Below are positions 1 to 8,293 of a stretch of 64,000 bases of DNA, piece by piece. Below the pieces are notes generated by a model, which ran no database searches, had not been told where the DNA came from, and saw only the letters and a list, made by a program, of their open reading frames with translations. Source of the stretch: JACQWX01 sp041662295 (lineage in GTDB: Bacteria > Elusimicrobiota > Elusimicrobia > UBA1565 > UBA9628); assembly GCA_041662295.1 (NCBI GenBank), contig JBAZSR010000001.1:1-64000 (forward strand). Direction: 5' to 3'. Each line of letters begins with the position of its first letter. Position 1 is the stretch's first letter. Both the position numbers and the translations under genes were made by a program.

Positions 1-2
1 GG

Positions 3-575
3 GCCTGTGCCGCAGCGACCCTGGCGTACGTTCGGCTTGCTGGAAAGAGGGGGGTGGCCCTTCCCATGGCAGGCTCCGCCCTGGCGTGGGGGCTCGCCAT
101 GCTTCCACTTCTGTTTCTCCCGGCTGTCCGGACGCCGCTCGCGGCCAATGTCCTCGGCCTCCTGCTCATCCTCATCTCAGCCGCGCTCCTGCCGCCCCCG
201 CCAGGAGCCGAGTCCGGCCCGCCTGGCGCAGTGAAAGGGCTCCCCCTCAAGTCTTCCCTGAGCGGGGCGACGGTGTCCTGCGCCGTGTTCGCCGCCAACT
301 CCATGGGCCCTCTGGCCGGCACCGTGGTCGCGTCTTTCCCTGTCATCCTCTGGACGAACCTCATGGTGTTCCACGCTGACCTGGGTCAAGACGCGCTCGG
401 CCGCATGGCTCGCGGGTTCATGGTGGGACTTTTGGGCGGCATGGTGTTCGCCAATGCCGCGGCCGTCCTCTTCCCGGCAACGGGCATCCTGACCGCGTTT
501 CTCGCCTCCTACGCGGGATGCATGGCAGCGGTGGCCGTCATCGTGCTCCTGGGCGGGCGTCGCGACCGCAGATAA
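3..575 (+). CDS. Integral membrane protein, 5'-truncated by window edge
   Basis: The frame is open from the left edge to a TAA at 573-575, so this is the C-terminal part (190 residues) of a longer gene. An internal GTG at 54 or ATG at 66 could be mistaken for the start, but the codons before them carry on the same hydrophobic pattern without a stop. About four hydrophobic segments are visible, with a Pro-rich cytoplasmic or periplasmic loop after the second. A segment beginning GPLAGTVVASFPVI recalls small DUF3147/GlpM-type membrane proteins, but I cannot assign a family. Function is unknown. Confidence 0.55.
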   Translation, partial: ACAAATLAYVRLAGKRGVALPMAGSALAWGLAMLPLLFLPAVRTPLAANVLGLLLILISAALLPPPPGAESGPPGAVKGLPLKSSLSGATVSCAVFAANSMGPLAGTVVASFPVILWTNLMVFHADLGQDALGRMARGFMVGLLGGMVFANAAAVLFPATGILTAFLASYAGCMAAVAVIVLLGGRRDRR

Positions 576-647
576 GATCAAACAAGCTCATCCCTGACCC
601 CGATAATAACTTAAGTTTCTTAATCCCCGGCACCGCGCTGGACTAGG

Positions 648-653
648 TATAAT
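648..653 (+). promoter_or_regulatory. -10 element TATAAT of the ATP-grasp gene
   Basis: A perfect TATAAT ends 6 nt before the ATG at 660. No Shine-Dalgarno sequence is present, and the preceding bases are AT-rich in a GC-rich genome. If used, transcription would start at or next to the start codon and give a leaderless mRNA. No good -35 hexamer is visible. Confidence 0.45.
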
Positions 654-659
654 TTCCCC

Positions 660-3119
660 ATGACCAACCATCCGGAAGCCGCTTCCGCCGCTGAGTCCGG
701 CCAGGACCTCAAGGGGCGCACGCTCCTGCTCATCAGCTCCCCGAATCCCACGAAGCGGTTCCTCTACCAGCGCTTGAAGGCCCTCGGCGTGCGCATCGTC
801 GTCCTCTCCCCGGACTCCACCTGGGTCTCCCGCTACGCGGACCACACCATCATCGCTGACACCCTCGACCACGCGGAGTGCGCGGCCAAGGTCGAGGAGG
901 CCATCAAGGAGCACCCGGTCCACGGGTGCCTCACCTTCTGGGAGGAGGCCGTGACGCTCGACGGCTATCTGTGCGATAAGTTCGGCTGGAAGGGCCACTC
1001 CTTCGCGGCCGCGATGAACGCCCGCAACAAGCTGCTGACCCGCAAGGCGCTCGATGCCGCGGGGCTCGCCAAGTTCTCCCCGCTCTGGGCGCAGATCAAG
1101 AGCGCCAAGGACCTCGACCGCGAGGCCAAGCGCATCGGCTTTCCGCTGGTCTTGAAGCCCGCGTGGGGCGAGCGCTCCCAGTTCGTGGTCCGGCTCGACG
1201 ATATCAAGGAGGCCCGCGACGCCTTCGAGTACATCCGCGCCAACATGACGCCGCGCTTCGACCACATCTACTCCTACGGCACCGAGATCCTCGCCGAGGG
1301 CTACCTGGCAGGGGCCGAGGTCGACCTCGACATCCTCCTCCAGGACGGGAAGATCGAGTTCTACGCCTTCAACGACAACTTCCCGACCAAGGAGCCCTTC
1401 TTCATCGAGACCGGCGACGCCATGCCCTCTCGGCACGAGGAGTCCGACCTCTCCGCGGTGCTCGAGATGGCCAAGAAGGCCAACCCGGCCCTGGGCCTCA
1501 AGGACGGGGCCATCCACCTGGAGGCCAAGATCTGCGCGGACGGGCCCCGGCTCATCGAGGCCAACGCGCGCATGGGCGGCGACTACATCTACGACTGGGT
1601 CAACGAGGTCTGGGGCGTGGACCTCGTCGAGGAGGCGGCCCGGATCTGCGCGGGCCTGCCCTGCAAGGTCAAGAAGCCCAAGGAGCCCAGGATCCACCTT
1701 GTCGGCAACTACATCATCCCTCCCTCCTCGGGCGTCATCAGCGGCCTGGCCGCGCCGGAGAAGGATTCCTCGAAGCTCCACGACATCACGCTCCTCAAGG
1801 AGCCCGGCGACCCCGTGCTCGTGCCGCCGGAAGGCTTCGAGACCATCGGCTGGGTCGTGGGCAAGGGCCAGACCTACGCCGAGGCCGAGCAGAACCTCGA
1901 GGAGGCCATGAGCGGCGTCGTGGCCAAGATCGTAGCCTTCGACTCGACATCCACCATCGGCAAGACGCGGCGCCGCAACCGCTTCAACGCCGCGCATGTG
2001 GCCCGGCGCCGCATCATCCAGTCCGCGCGCATGGAGAAGCTGCGCGGCACGGACGTCGCCAAGAAGCCCCTCCACATCGGCATCCTCTGCAACAAGTACG
2101 AGGAGCAGGCGCCCGACGACGGCAAGGAGAGCGAGGCCGCGGTGCACCAGGACCTGACCTCCGTGGGCCTCAACATCCAGAAGGCCCTCGAGTCCAAGGG
2201 CCACCGGGTGTCCTTCTTCGACATGAACGAGACCCCGCTCCCGTTCGAGAAGATCGGCGAGGCCAATGTGGACCTCGTGTTCAACGTGTGCGAGCGCATC
2301 AACAACAGCTCGCTGCTCGAGCCGCACGGGGCCGCCATCCTCGACTGCCTCGGCATCCCCTACACCGGGTCGAACCCCCTTTCCCTGGCCCTGTGCATCG
2401 ACAAGATCAAGGTCAAGAAGATCCTCGAATACCACCAGCTGCCCACGCCCAAGTTCGACTACGTCTTCGACAAGGACGACGACATCCGCGAGGACCTGCG
2501 CTACCCGCTCATCGTCAAGCTCGCCAACACCGACAACTCCATCGGCCTCTCCAACAAGTCGGTGGTGACCAGCCTCAAGGGCTTGAAGGACCAGGTCGCC
2601 TGGCTCCTGGGCAAGTACAACCGGCCCGTGCTCATCGAGGAGTACATCGAGGGCGACGAGGTGGACGTGACCATCATGGGCAACGAGGAGCGCGTCCAGG
2701 TCCTGCCCCTGTCGCGCTCCATCTTCGACGAGATGCCCCCCGGGGTCTGGCACATCTACCCCTTCCAGGCCAAATGGACCAAGACCGACGCCTACGAGAA
2801 GATCCGCCAGGAGCGGCCGGCCAAGTTCTCCCAGAAGATGACCGCGCTCATCTCAGAGATCTGCCTCGACGCCTACAACCTCTTCGACTGCCACGACTAC
2901 GCCCGCATCGAGGTGCGCATCGACAAGCTCGGCAACCCCTACATCATCGAGATCAACCCCAACCCCTCCATCAACCAGGGCGACTGCGTGCCAGCTTGCG
3001 CGGAGATGATCGGGATGTCCTACGAGGACTTCATCGAGGAGATCATGAAGGAGGCCATCCTCCGCTACAAGGAGCGGCCTCCCTACTACCACCTGCAGAG
3101 CGCGCTCGTGACGCTCTAA
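660..3119 (+). CDS. Tandem ATP-grasp protein (carbamoyl-phosphate-synthase-like + D-Ala-D-Ala-ligase-like)
   Basis: This 819-residue protein carries two ATP-grasp modules. Residues about 15-440 resemble carbamoyl-phosphate synthase/biotin-carboxylase-type ATP-grasp enzymes, with a metal-binding segment LIEANARMGGDY near residue 298. From about residue 470 a second module resembles D-alanine-D-alanine ligase: NVDLVFNVCE, a GIPYTGSNP loop, the ATP-binding Lys segment PLIVKLANTD, and the Mg-binding EINPNPSIN near 764. Such enzymes join a carboxylate to an amine through an acyl-phosphate. The substrate cannot be read from the sequence. Peptide or peptidoglycan-like ligation is one possibility. 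The gene stands alone, with its own -10 box, and converges on the dCMP deaminase gene. Confidence 0.8.
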   Translation: MTNHPEAASAAESGQDLKGRTLLLISSPNPTKRFLYQRLKALGVRIVVLSPDSTWVSRYADHTIIADTLDHAECAAKVEEAIKEHPVHGCLTFWEEAVTLDGYLCDKFGWKGHSFAAAMNARNKLLTRKALDAAGLAKFSPLWAQIKSAKDLDREAKRIGFPLVLKPAWGERSQFVVRLDDIKEARDAFEYIRANMTPRFDHIYSYGTEILAEGYLAGAEVDLDILLQDGKIEFYAFNDNFPTKEPFFIETGDAMPSRHEESDLSAVLEMAKKANPALGLKDGAIHLEAKICADGPRLIEANARMGGDYIYDWVNEVWGVDLVEEAARICAGLPCKVKKPKEPRIHLVGNYIIPPSSGVISGLAAPEKDSSKLHDITLLKEPGDPVLVPPEGFETIGWVVGKGQTYAEAEQNLEEAMSGVVAKIVAFDSTSTIGKTRRRNRFNAAHVARRRIIQSARMEKLRGTDVAKKPLHIGILCNKYEEQAPDDGKESEAAVHQDLTSVGLNIQKALESKGHRVSFFDMNETPLPFEKIGEANVDLVFNVCERINNSSLLEPHGAAILDCLGIPYTGSNPLSLALCIDKIKVKKILEYHQLPTPKFDYVFDKDDDIREDLRYPLIVKLANTDNSIGLSNKSVVTSLKGLKDQVAWLLGKYNRPVLIEEYIEGDEVDVTIMGNEERVQVLPLSRSIFDEMPPGVWHIYPFQAKWTKTDAYEKIRQERPAKFSQKMTALISEICLDAYNLFDCHDYARIEVRIDKLGNPYIIEINPNPSINQGDCVPACAEMIGMSYEDFIEEIMKEAILRYKERPPYYHLQSALVTL

Positions 3120-3120
3120 G

Positions 3121-3141
3121 GCCCGCTCGGTCGGAGCGGGA
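3121..3141. terminator. Hairpin between convergent genes
   Basis: CCCGCTC (3122-3128) pairs perfectly with GAGCGGG (3134-3140) across a 5-nt loop. It lies exactly between the stops of two convergent genes, so it could end transcription from both sides. There is no U-tract on either side. Confidence 0.4.
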
Positions 3142-3143
3142 CT

Positions 3144-3692
3144 TCAGTAGCCCTTGGGCATGACCGGAACGAACTTCCCACGGACCTTCCGGAGCTCCCT
3201 GAGGTTGGTGCGGATCCAGTCGTCCGCCCACTCCTCCTTCATCCGGCCGGGCGAGGTCTGGACGACCACGCGCGTGATGCCCGCGTTGATGATCATGCGC
3301 TTGCAGATGCGGCAGGGCTCGGCGCCCTCGATGACCTCGCCGCCGTCGGGCGTGGTGCCCACGAGGTAGAGGGTCGCGCCGATCATGTCGAAGCGGGCGG
3401 AGTGGATGATGGCGTTCTGCTCGGCGTGCACGGCCCTGCACCATTCGTAGTGCTCGCCCTTGGGGACATTGAGCTTGATGCGGATGCAGGAGCCGATCTC
3501 GCCGCAGTTGGCGGTTTTGCGCGGCGCGCCTGCGTAGCCGGTGGAGACGATCTGGTCGTTGTTGACGATGACCGCGCCGTAGTGGCGGCGCAGGCAGGTG
3601 CTGCGGCGCGAGGTCTCCTTGGCGATGTTGAGGTAGTACTGGTCCTTGGAGATGCGGCGGGGCTCGCGCCGCGGCCTGGAAGCTCGCTTCAT
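3144..3692 (-). CDS. Deoxycytidylate (dCMP/cytidine) deaminase family
   Basis: The 182-residue protein has the zinc-binding signature of the cytidine/dCMP deaminase fold: HAEQNAI with the catalytic Glu, and PCRICKRMI supplying two Cys ligands. An upstream stretch (GAPRKTANCG, with further Cys residues) is typical of dCMP deaminases and ComEB proteins, which convert dCMP to dUMP for dTTP synthesis. The N-terminus is basic. The start codon overlaps the stop of the FHA gene as ATGA (3689-3692), so it is probably co-translated with it. Nearby nrdJ also serves deoxynucleotide supply. Confidence 0.85.
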   Translation of the reverse strand: MKRASRPRREPRRISKDQYYLNIAKETSRRSTCLRRHYGAVIVNNDQIVSTGYAGAPRKTANCGEIGSCIRIKLNVPKGEHYEWCRAVHAEQNAIIHSARFDMIGATLYLVGTTPDGGEVIEGAEPCRICKRMIINAGITRVVVQTSPGRMKEEWADDWIRTNLRELRKVRGKFVPVMPKGY

Positions 3693-4504
3693 GGGACCAT
3701 CATACCATTTGGGTCTTTGCCGATCGTCAGCTCGAAGACCCAGCCGCCCTTCTCGCCGCCCAGGGCCAACCGGTTCACCCTCCGGTCCAGCGGCGCCTCG
3801 GACCGGCCGCTGGCGCCGCCGATCTTCAAGCCGTTGACGCTGGTCCCCAGACTGCTTCCCAGGTCGTAGACGAGGTAGCCGCCGCTCCGGCGGTCCCGGT
3901 CGATGCTGCAGTGGTTGATGGAAACATGGAACGGCACGTTGTCGTCGAGCTGCAGCCCGTCGTCCGCCAATGGCTGCGGCCGGCCCGAGTCCCGTCCGAT
4001 CTTGAAGGGAAACGCCCGGAGCACGACCTGGCCGCCTGCCTTCTTGAGCCCCTTCCGAGCCTTCGCCGTCAGCCCTGCCATGGAAAGGATCCCCGCGGGG
4101 CCGGGCTTGCCGGCAGGCGCCCGCGCCAGGGCCTCGGACTTGACGCGCAGCCGCAGTCGCCGGGCCAGGCAGGAGAACCCGCCCTCCATGGCGGTCCTCA
4201 GGAGCCAGACCCCGAGCAGGCCGGCGGCCACGTCCCCTGCGCTGTCAAGCCACGCCCCCGGCGGGATGGCTTCATAGCGCCTCAGGACGCCGAGGTCCAT
4301 CACCTCCTTGGCGACGATGACAAGGACCGCGCCGGCCCAGGCATAGGCCTCCCTCGCGAAGGACCGGAGGATCGCGAAGACCATGGGCGCGAAGAGGAAA
4401 TGGAAGACCTTGGACAGGGCGAGCCCGAAGACGGACTCCCCGTCCACCTTGAAGAGCCACTGCTTCTTCTCGAGAGCGGCGAACACCTCGGCCTGGGCAT
4501 CCAT
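3689..4504 (-). CDS. Membrane protein with C-terminal FHA domain
   Basis: The 271-residue protein starts at ATG 4504, 10 nt after the nrdJ stop. A farther upstream start lies inside nrdJ and is less likely. Residues about 15-120 are hydrophobic with polar residues in a VanZ-like order (KVFHFLFAP, then AKEVMDLG, then LDSAGDVAAGLLG). The C-terminal 110 residues form an FHA domain: FKIGRDSG, VSINHCSI, DLGSSLGTSVNGLKIG. FHA domains bind phosphothreonine peptides, so the protein may recruit a phosphorylated partner to the membrane. No Ser/Thr kinase is encoded in the window. Partner and role are unknown. Confidence 0.65.
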   Translation of the reverse strand: MDAQAEVFAALEKKQWLFKVDGESVFGLALSKVFHFLFAPMVFAILRSFAREAYAWAGAVLVIVAKEVMDLGVLRRYEAIPPGAWLDSAGDVAAGLLGVWLLRTAMEGGFSCLARRLRLRVKSEALARAPAGKPGPAGILSMAGLTAKARKGLKKAGGQVVLRAFPFKIGRDSGRPQPLADDGLQLDDNVPFHVSINHCSIDRDRRSGGYLVYDLGSSLGTSVNGLKIGGASGRSEAPLDRRVNRLALGGEKGGWVFELTIGKDPNGMMVP

Positions 4505-4514
4505 GGGGCGACGC

Positions 4515-7310
4515 TCAGGAGCAGCCGAGCGAACTGCCGCAGTTGAGGCACTTGTAGCAGGACCCGGAACGGACCGTGACATGGCCGCAGGAGTCGCAGA
4601 AGGGCGCGTCTCCCATCATCTCGGAGAGGTGGGCGTCCTGCTGGTCCGCGCCCGACAGGGCGCGGCCGGCCCCCTTCGGCTGTTCGACCTTCCCTTCCCC
4701 GGTCCCGGGGGCGTCCTCGGGAGGCACGTGCGCGAGGTCGGTGCGGCCGAGGTAGGCCAGCCCCAGGAGCCGGAAGATGAGGTCCATCACGGAGGTCGCG
4801 CGCTTGATGTGGGGGTGGCGCACGACGCCCGAAGGCTCGAAGCGGGTGAAGGTGAAGCGGTCGACCATCTCCTTGACAGGCACGCCGTACTGGAGCGCGA
4901 GCGAGGTCATGATGGAGAAGCAGTTGAGGAGTTCCTGCATGGGAGATCCCGGCTTGTGGAAGTCCACGAAGACCTCGCCGAGCCTCCCGTCCGGGTATTC
5001 GCCGGTGCGGACATAGATCTTCTGGCCGGCCAGGGAGGCCTCGAAGGTCTTGCCCGCGCGGGTCGTGGGCAGATAGCGGCGCTGGAGGATGGAGGTCGCG
5101 GTCTCGACCTCCTCGGTGCTGTCCTTGGCCACGGATAGGGGCTGGGACAGCTTGCACCCGTCGCGGTAGAGGGCGATGGCCTTGAGGCCCAGCTTCCAGG
5201 CCTGGAGGAAGACGTCCTCGATGGTCTGCACGGTCGCGTCGTGCGGGAGGTTGACGGTCTTGGAGATGGCCCCGGACAGGAACGGCTGGGCCGCGGCCAT
5301 CATGCGCACGTGCCCCAGGGGGGCGATGAAGCGGCCTCCCGGGGAGGCCGGGTTGGCGCAGTCGAAGACCGCCAAGTGCCGCTCGTGGAGGTCCCGGCAC
5401 CCCTCGACTGTTCCCGCGGCCAGGATGTGCGCCGAGATCCTCTCGCGCTGGTCCGGGGAATAGCCGAGCCGCGCGAGACTGCGGCCCACGGACTGGTTGA
5501 CGATCTTCAGGGTCCCGCCGTCGGAGAGCTTCTTGAACTTGACCAGGGCGAAATCAGGCTCGATGCCAGTGGTGTCGCAATCCATGAGCAGGCCGATGGT
5601 GCCGGTGGGTGCCAGCACCGTGACCTGGGCGTTGCGGAACCCGTGCTTGGCTCCCAAGGAGGCGGCCGAATCCCAGGCCTCTTTGGCCGCGGCGAGGACC
5701 TCGTCCAGGGCCGGCCGGCCGGGACCGTCCACGCTGCGGTCCGCCGCGGCCTGGAGCCGGGACAGGGCCTCCCGGTGCATGCCGATGACGGAAAGCATGG
5801 GCTTGCGGTTGCGCTGGAAGCCCTCGAAGGGCCCCCGGCTGGCCGCGAGCTCCGCCGAGGTCCGGTAGGCCTCCCCGGTCATCAAGGCCGTGATCGCCCC
5901 GCACCAGGCGCGGGCCTCGTCCGAATCGTAGGGCAGGCCCAGGACCATGAGGAGCGCGCCGAGGTTGGCGTAGCCCAGACCCAGGGGCCTGTAGTCGTGC
6001 GAGTTCTGGGCGATCCGGCGCGACGGATAGCTCGCGTGGTCGACCAGGATGTCCTGGCCCAGGATCAGCAGGCGCGCGGCGTGCCGGAACCCAGCGGCGT
6101 CGAAGCGCCCCCGCTCGTCGAGGAACTTCAGGAGGTTCAGCGAGGCCAGGTTGCACGCGGAGTCGTCGAGGAACATGTACTCGGAGCAGGGGTTCGAGGC
6201 GCGGATGGGGCCGGCCTCGGGACAGGTGTGCCAACGGTTGATGGTCGAGTCGAACTGGAGACCCGGGTCCGCGCAGGCCCAGGCCGCGCCGGAGACCGCG
6301 CGCATGACCGCCCGGGCCTCGTGCCTCTCGAAGACCTCGCCCGTGGTCCGCAGGACCGTGCTCCATTCGCCGCCGGCCTCCACGGCCCGCATGAACGCGT
6401 CGGTGACGCGGACCGAGTTGTTGGAGTTCTGGCCGCTGACGGTGCGGTAGGCCTCGCCGTTGAAGTCCGCCGGGTAGCCGGCCGCGACGAGCACCGCGAC
6501 CTTCTTCTCCTCGCGGGACTTCCACTGGATGAAGTCGAGGATCTCCGGGTGGTCCGCGTCGAGGCAGACCATCTTGGCGGCCTTGCGGCCGATGCCCCCG
6601 GACTTGATGGCGCCGGCGCCCTTATCGAGCACCTCGAGGAAGAACATGAGCCCCGAGGGGCTCCCGCCCGTGGAGAGCTTCTCGTAGCGGCTGCGGATGC
6701 GGGAGAAGTTCGTGCCGGAGCCGGACCCGTACTTGAAGATGCGGGCCTCGCTCTTGGAAAGGTCGAAGATCGAGGTCAGGCTGTCGTCGATGGTCTGGAT
6801 GAAGCAGGCCGCGGCCTGGGGCCGTACCAGGGCGTCGGGGACCTCGGCGACCTCGCCCTTCTCCGCGTCCCAGGCCCAGTTCCCCAAATGGCCCTTCAAG
6901 CCGTAGGAGCGCTGGAGCCCTACGTTGAGCCAGACCGGGGTGTTGAAGGCTGCGGTCTGACGCCCCAGCAGGCTCGCGGTCTCGGCCTCGAACGCCCGGC
7001 TGCCGGCCGCCGTGAAATAGCCCTGCTCCACGCCCGCGGCGGAAAGAGCGCCCGCGACCCGGCGGATGACGACCCGCGCGCCGTTCTCGCGCCTTGCCGC
7101 GGCCGGGTCCATGGGCCGGCAGTACTTGGAGGCCAGGATGTCGGTGGCGAGCTGGGACCAGGCGGCCGGGACCTCGACCTCGTCCATGCGGAAGAGCGCC
7201 TTGCCGTCCGCGTCCGTGATGACGGCCGTCCGCCGCTCCCAGGCCAGCGCGTCGAGCGGGTCGGCGCCCGCCTTGGTCAGGCGCCGCGGAACAGGGACGG
7301 TCTTGGCCAT
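4515..7310 (-). CDS. nrdJ: Adenosylcobalamin-dependent (class II) ribonucleotide reductase
   Basis: This 931-residue enzyme reduces ribonucleotides to deoxyribonucleotides using coenzyme B12. Class II/NrdJ marks are the active-site segment NPCSEYMFLDDSACNLASLN, the LAPTGTIGLLMDCDTTGIEPD stretch, an N-terminal redox Cys region (AAACFIQTIDDS), and a C-terminal CxxC...CxxC zinc ribbon ending GSSLGCS. The start at 7310 (MAKTVPVPRR) follows the stop of the zinc-ribbon gene by 2 nt. Longer reading runs into that gene and is not conserved-looking. It works with or without oxygen but needs cobalamin. No class I or III reductase is seen here. Confidence 0.95.
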   Translation of the reverse strand: MAKTVPVPRRLTKAGADPLDALAWERRTAVITDADGKALFRMDEVEVPAAWSQLATDILASKYCRPMDPAAARRENGARVVIRRVAGALSAAGVEQGYFTAAGSRAFEAETASLLGRQTAAFNTPVWLNVGLQRSYGLKGHLGNWAWDAEKGEVAEVPDALVRPQAAACFIQTIDDSLTSIFDLSKSEARIFKYGSGSGTNFSRIRSRYEKLSTGGSPSGLMFFLEVLDKGAGAIKSGGIGRKAAKMVCLDADHPEILDFIQWKSREEKKVAVLVAAGYPADFNGEAYRTVSGQNSNNSVRVTDAFMRAVEAGGEWSTVLRTTGEVFERHEARAVMRAVSGAAWACADPGLQFDSTINRWHTCPEAGPIRASNPCSEYMFLDDSACNLASLNLLKFLDERGRFDAAGFRHAARLLILGQDILVDHASYPSRRIAQNSHDYRPLGLGYANLGALLMVLGLPYDSDEARAWCGAITALMTGEAYRTSAELAASRGPFEGFQRNRKPMLSVIGMHREALSRLQAAADRSVDGPGRPALDEVLAAAKEAWDSAASLGAKHGFRNAQVTVLAPTGTIGLLMDCDTTGIEPDFALVKFKKLSDGGTLKIVNQSVGRSLARLGYSPDQRERISAHILAAGTVEGCRDLHERHLAVFDCANPASPGGRFIAPLGHVRMMAAAQPFLSGAISKTVNLPHDATVQTIEDVFLQAWKLGLKAIALYRDGCKLSQPLSVAKDSTEEVETATSILQRRYLPTTRAGKTFEASLAGQKIYVRTGEYPDGRLGEVFVDFHKPGSPMQELLNCFSIMTSLALQYGVPVKEMVDRFTFTRFEPSGVVRHPHIKRATSVMDLIFRLLGLAYLGRTDLAHVPPEDAPGTGEGKVEQPKGAGRALSGADQQDAHLSEMMGDAPFCDSCGHVTVRSGSCYKCLNCGSSLGCS

Positions 7311-7312
7311 CC

Positions 7313-8293
7313 TCAGAAGGTCACCACGGCCTGGTGCTCGAGCCTGCCGTCGTCGAATTTCAGCCCCACCATCATCATCTGCCCGGCGACCGCCTTGGCG
7401 TCGAAGCCCATCACTCCGAGGAAGGCGTGCACCGTGGGCCGGTCCGAGCCGGGTAGGACCGCGCGGCGGAAGCTCTCCTTCTTCAGCGGCAGGTCCCTCA
7501 TCGGTTCTACCGGGGCCATCTCCGTGGTGACCTCGAAGTTGCCGTGGGTGACCGCGGACGGCTGGTTCTTCGCGTCGCTGAGCACCATGTACAGGTAGAG
7601 GGGCAGGATGCCTCCGGCCGTGGGCTCCCCCTTGGCCGGCACGATCGTGGCGTCCATCATATAGCTCGGTTCCGTGAACGCGAGGGAGGCCATGCGCGCC
7701 TCCTGGACCGTCTTGACCCTGGTCCAGGCCTCGGGCGTATCGAGGCAATACGCCTCGGCCTCCACCAGGAGGAACCCCTGCCCCGTCAACCCTTTCTTGC
7801 AGTCCTCGATCTTCGGGTCAGGCGGAGGCGGGGGCGGGGCCGGAGCCGTGGAGACCATGACCTGCGGCTGGGCCACGGGAGCCGGGGCCTCCCCACCCTG
7901 GGGCCGGAGCGCGAAGTAGCCGCCCAGCCCGAGCAGGACCACGCCGGGGAGGATGAGCTTCTTGATGTCGTTCTTGGGCGGCGCGAAGTCCTCGGCATCG
8001 AGCTCGACGTCCTCGGAAGCCAAGCCTGCGGGCGCCCGGCCCGGGGGCGTCGGGGCCGAGGGGAACGCCGGGGCCGCGGGCCGGGGCTTGGGCGTGCCCG
8101 GCGCTGAGGCCGCGGGAAAGGACGGCTTGGGGCCGAAGCCCTCGGGAAGGATGATCTTGCCCACCTGCTGGCCGATCGCCTGGGAGGGAGCGGACGGCAG
8201 TTGGAACCCTGCGCCGCCCTTGAGGCTCGCCCCGCAAAGGGAGCAGACCGCGCCTTCGTCGGGCTGCTCGCCGCCGCAACCCGGGCACTTCAC
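7313..8293 (-). CDS. Zinc-ribbon, single-pass membrane protein of unknown function
   Basis: The 326-residue protein opens with a CxxC...CxxC zinc ribbon (KCPGCGG...CSLCG, residues 3-24). A Pro/Ala-rich linker follows, then one transmembrane helix around residues 112-130 (LPGVVLLGLGGYFAL) and a roughly 180-residue C-terminal domain after another Pro-rich stretch. Such zinc-ribbon-plus-helix proteins are common but rarely characterised. It is translationally coupled to nfeD upstream (ATGA at 8290-8293) and sits 2 nt from nrdJ. No function is assigned. Confidence 0.65.
   Translation of the reverse strand: MKCPGCGGEQPDEGAVCSLCGASLKGGAGFQLPSAPSQAIGQQVGKIILPEGFGPKPSFPAASAPGTPKPRPAAPAFPSAPTPPGRAPAGLASEDVELDAEDFAPPKNDIKKLILPGVVLLGLGGYFALRPQGGEAPAPVAQPQVMVSTAPAPPPPPPDPKIEDCKKGLTGQGFLLVEAEAYCLDTPEAWTRVKTVQEARMASLAFTEPSYMMDATIVPAKGEPTAGGILPLYLYMVLSDAKNQPSAVTHGNFEVTTEMAPVEPMRDLPLKKESFRRAVLPGSDRPTVHAFLGVMGFDAKAVAGQMMMVGLKFDDGRLEHQAVVTF

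Noticed and set aside
588..2753. Minus-strand open frame of about 720 codons antisense to the ATP-grasp gene
   Set aside because: It is Val/Leu/Asp/Gly-rich, has no domain features and mirrors the codon bias of the plus-strand gene. The same holds for long antisense frames across gyrB, gyrA, ptsI and serS.
3699..3704. TATGAT as promoter of the dCMP deaminase gene
   Set aside because: It lies within the last codons of the FHA gene, whose stop overlaps the deaminase start, so co-transcription explains expression and the match may be coding coincidence.
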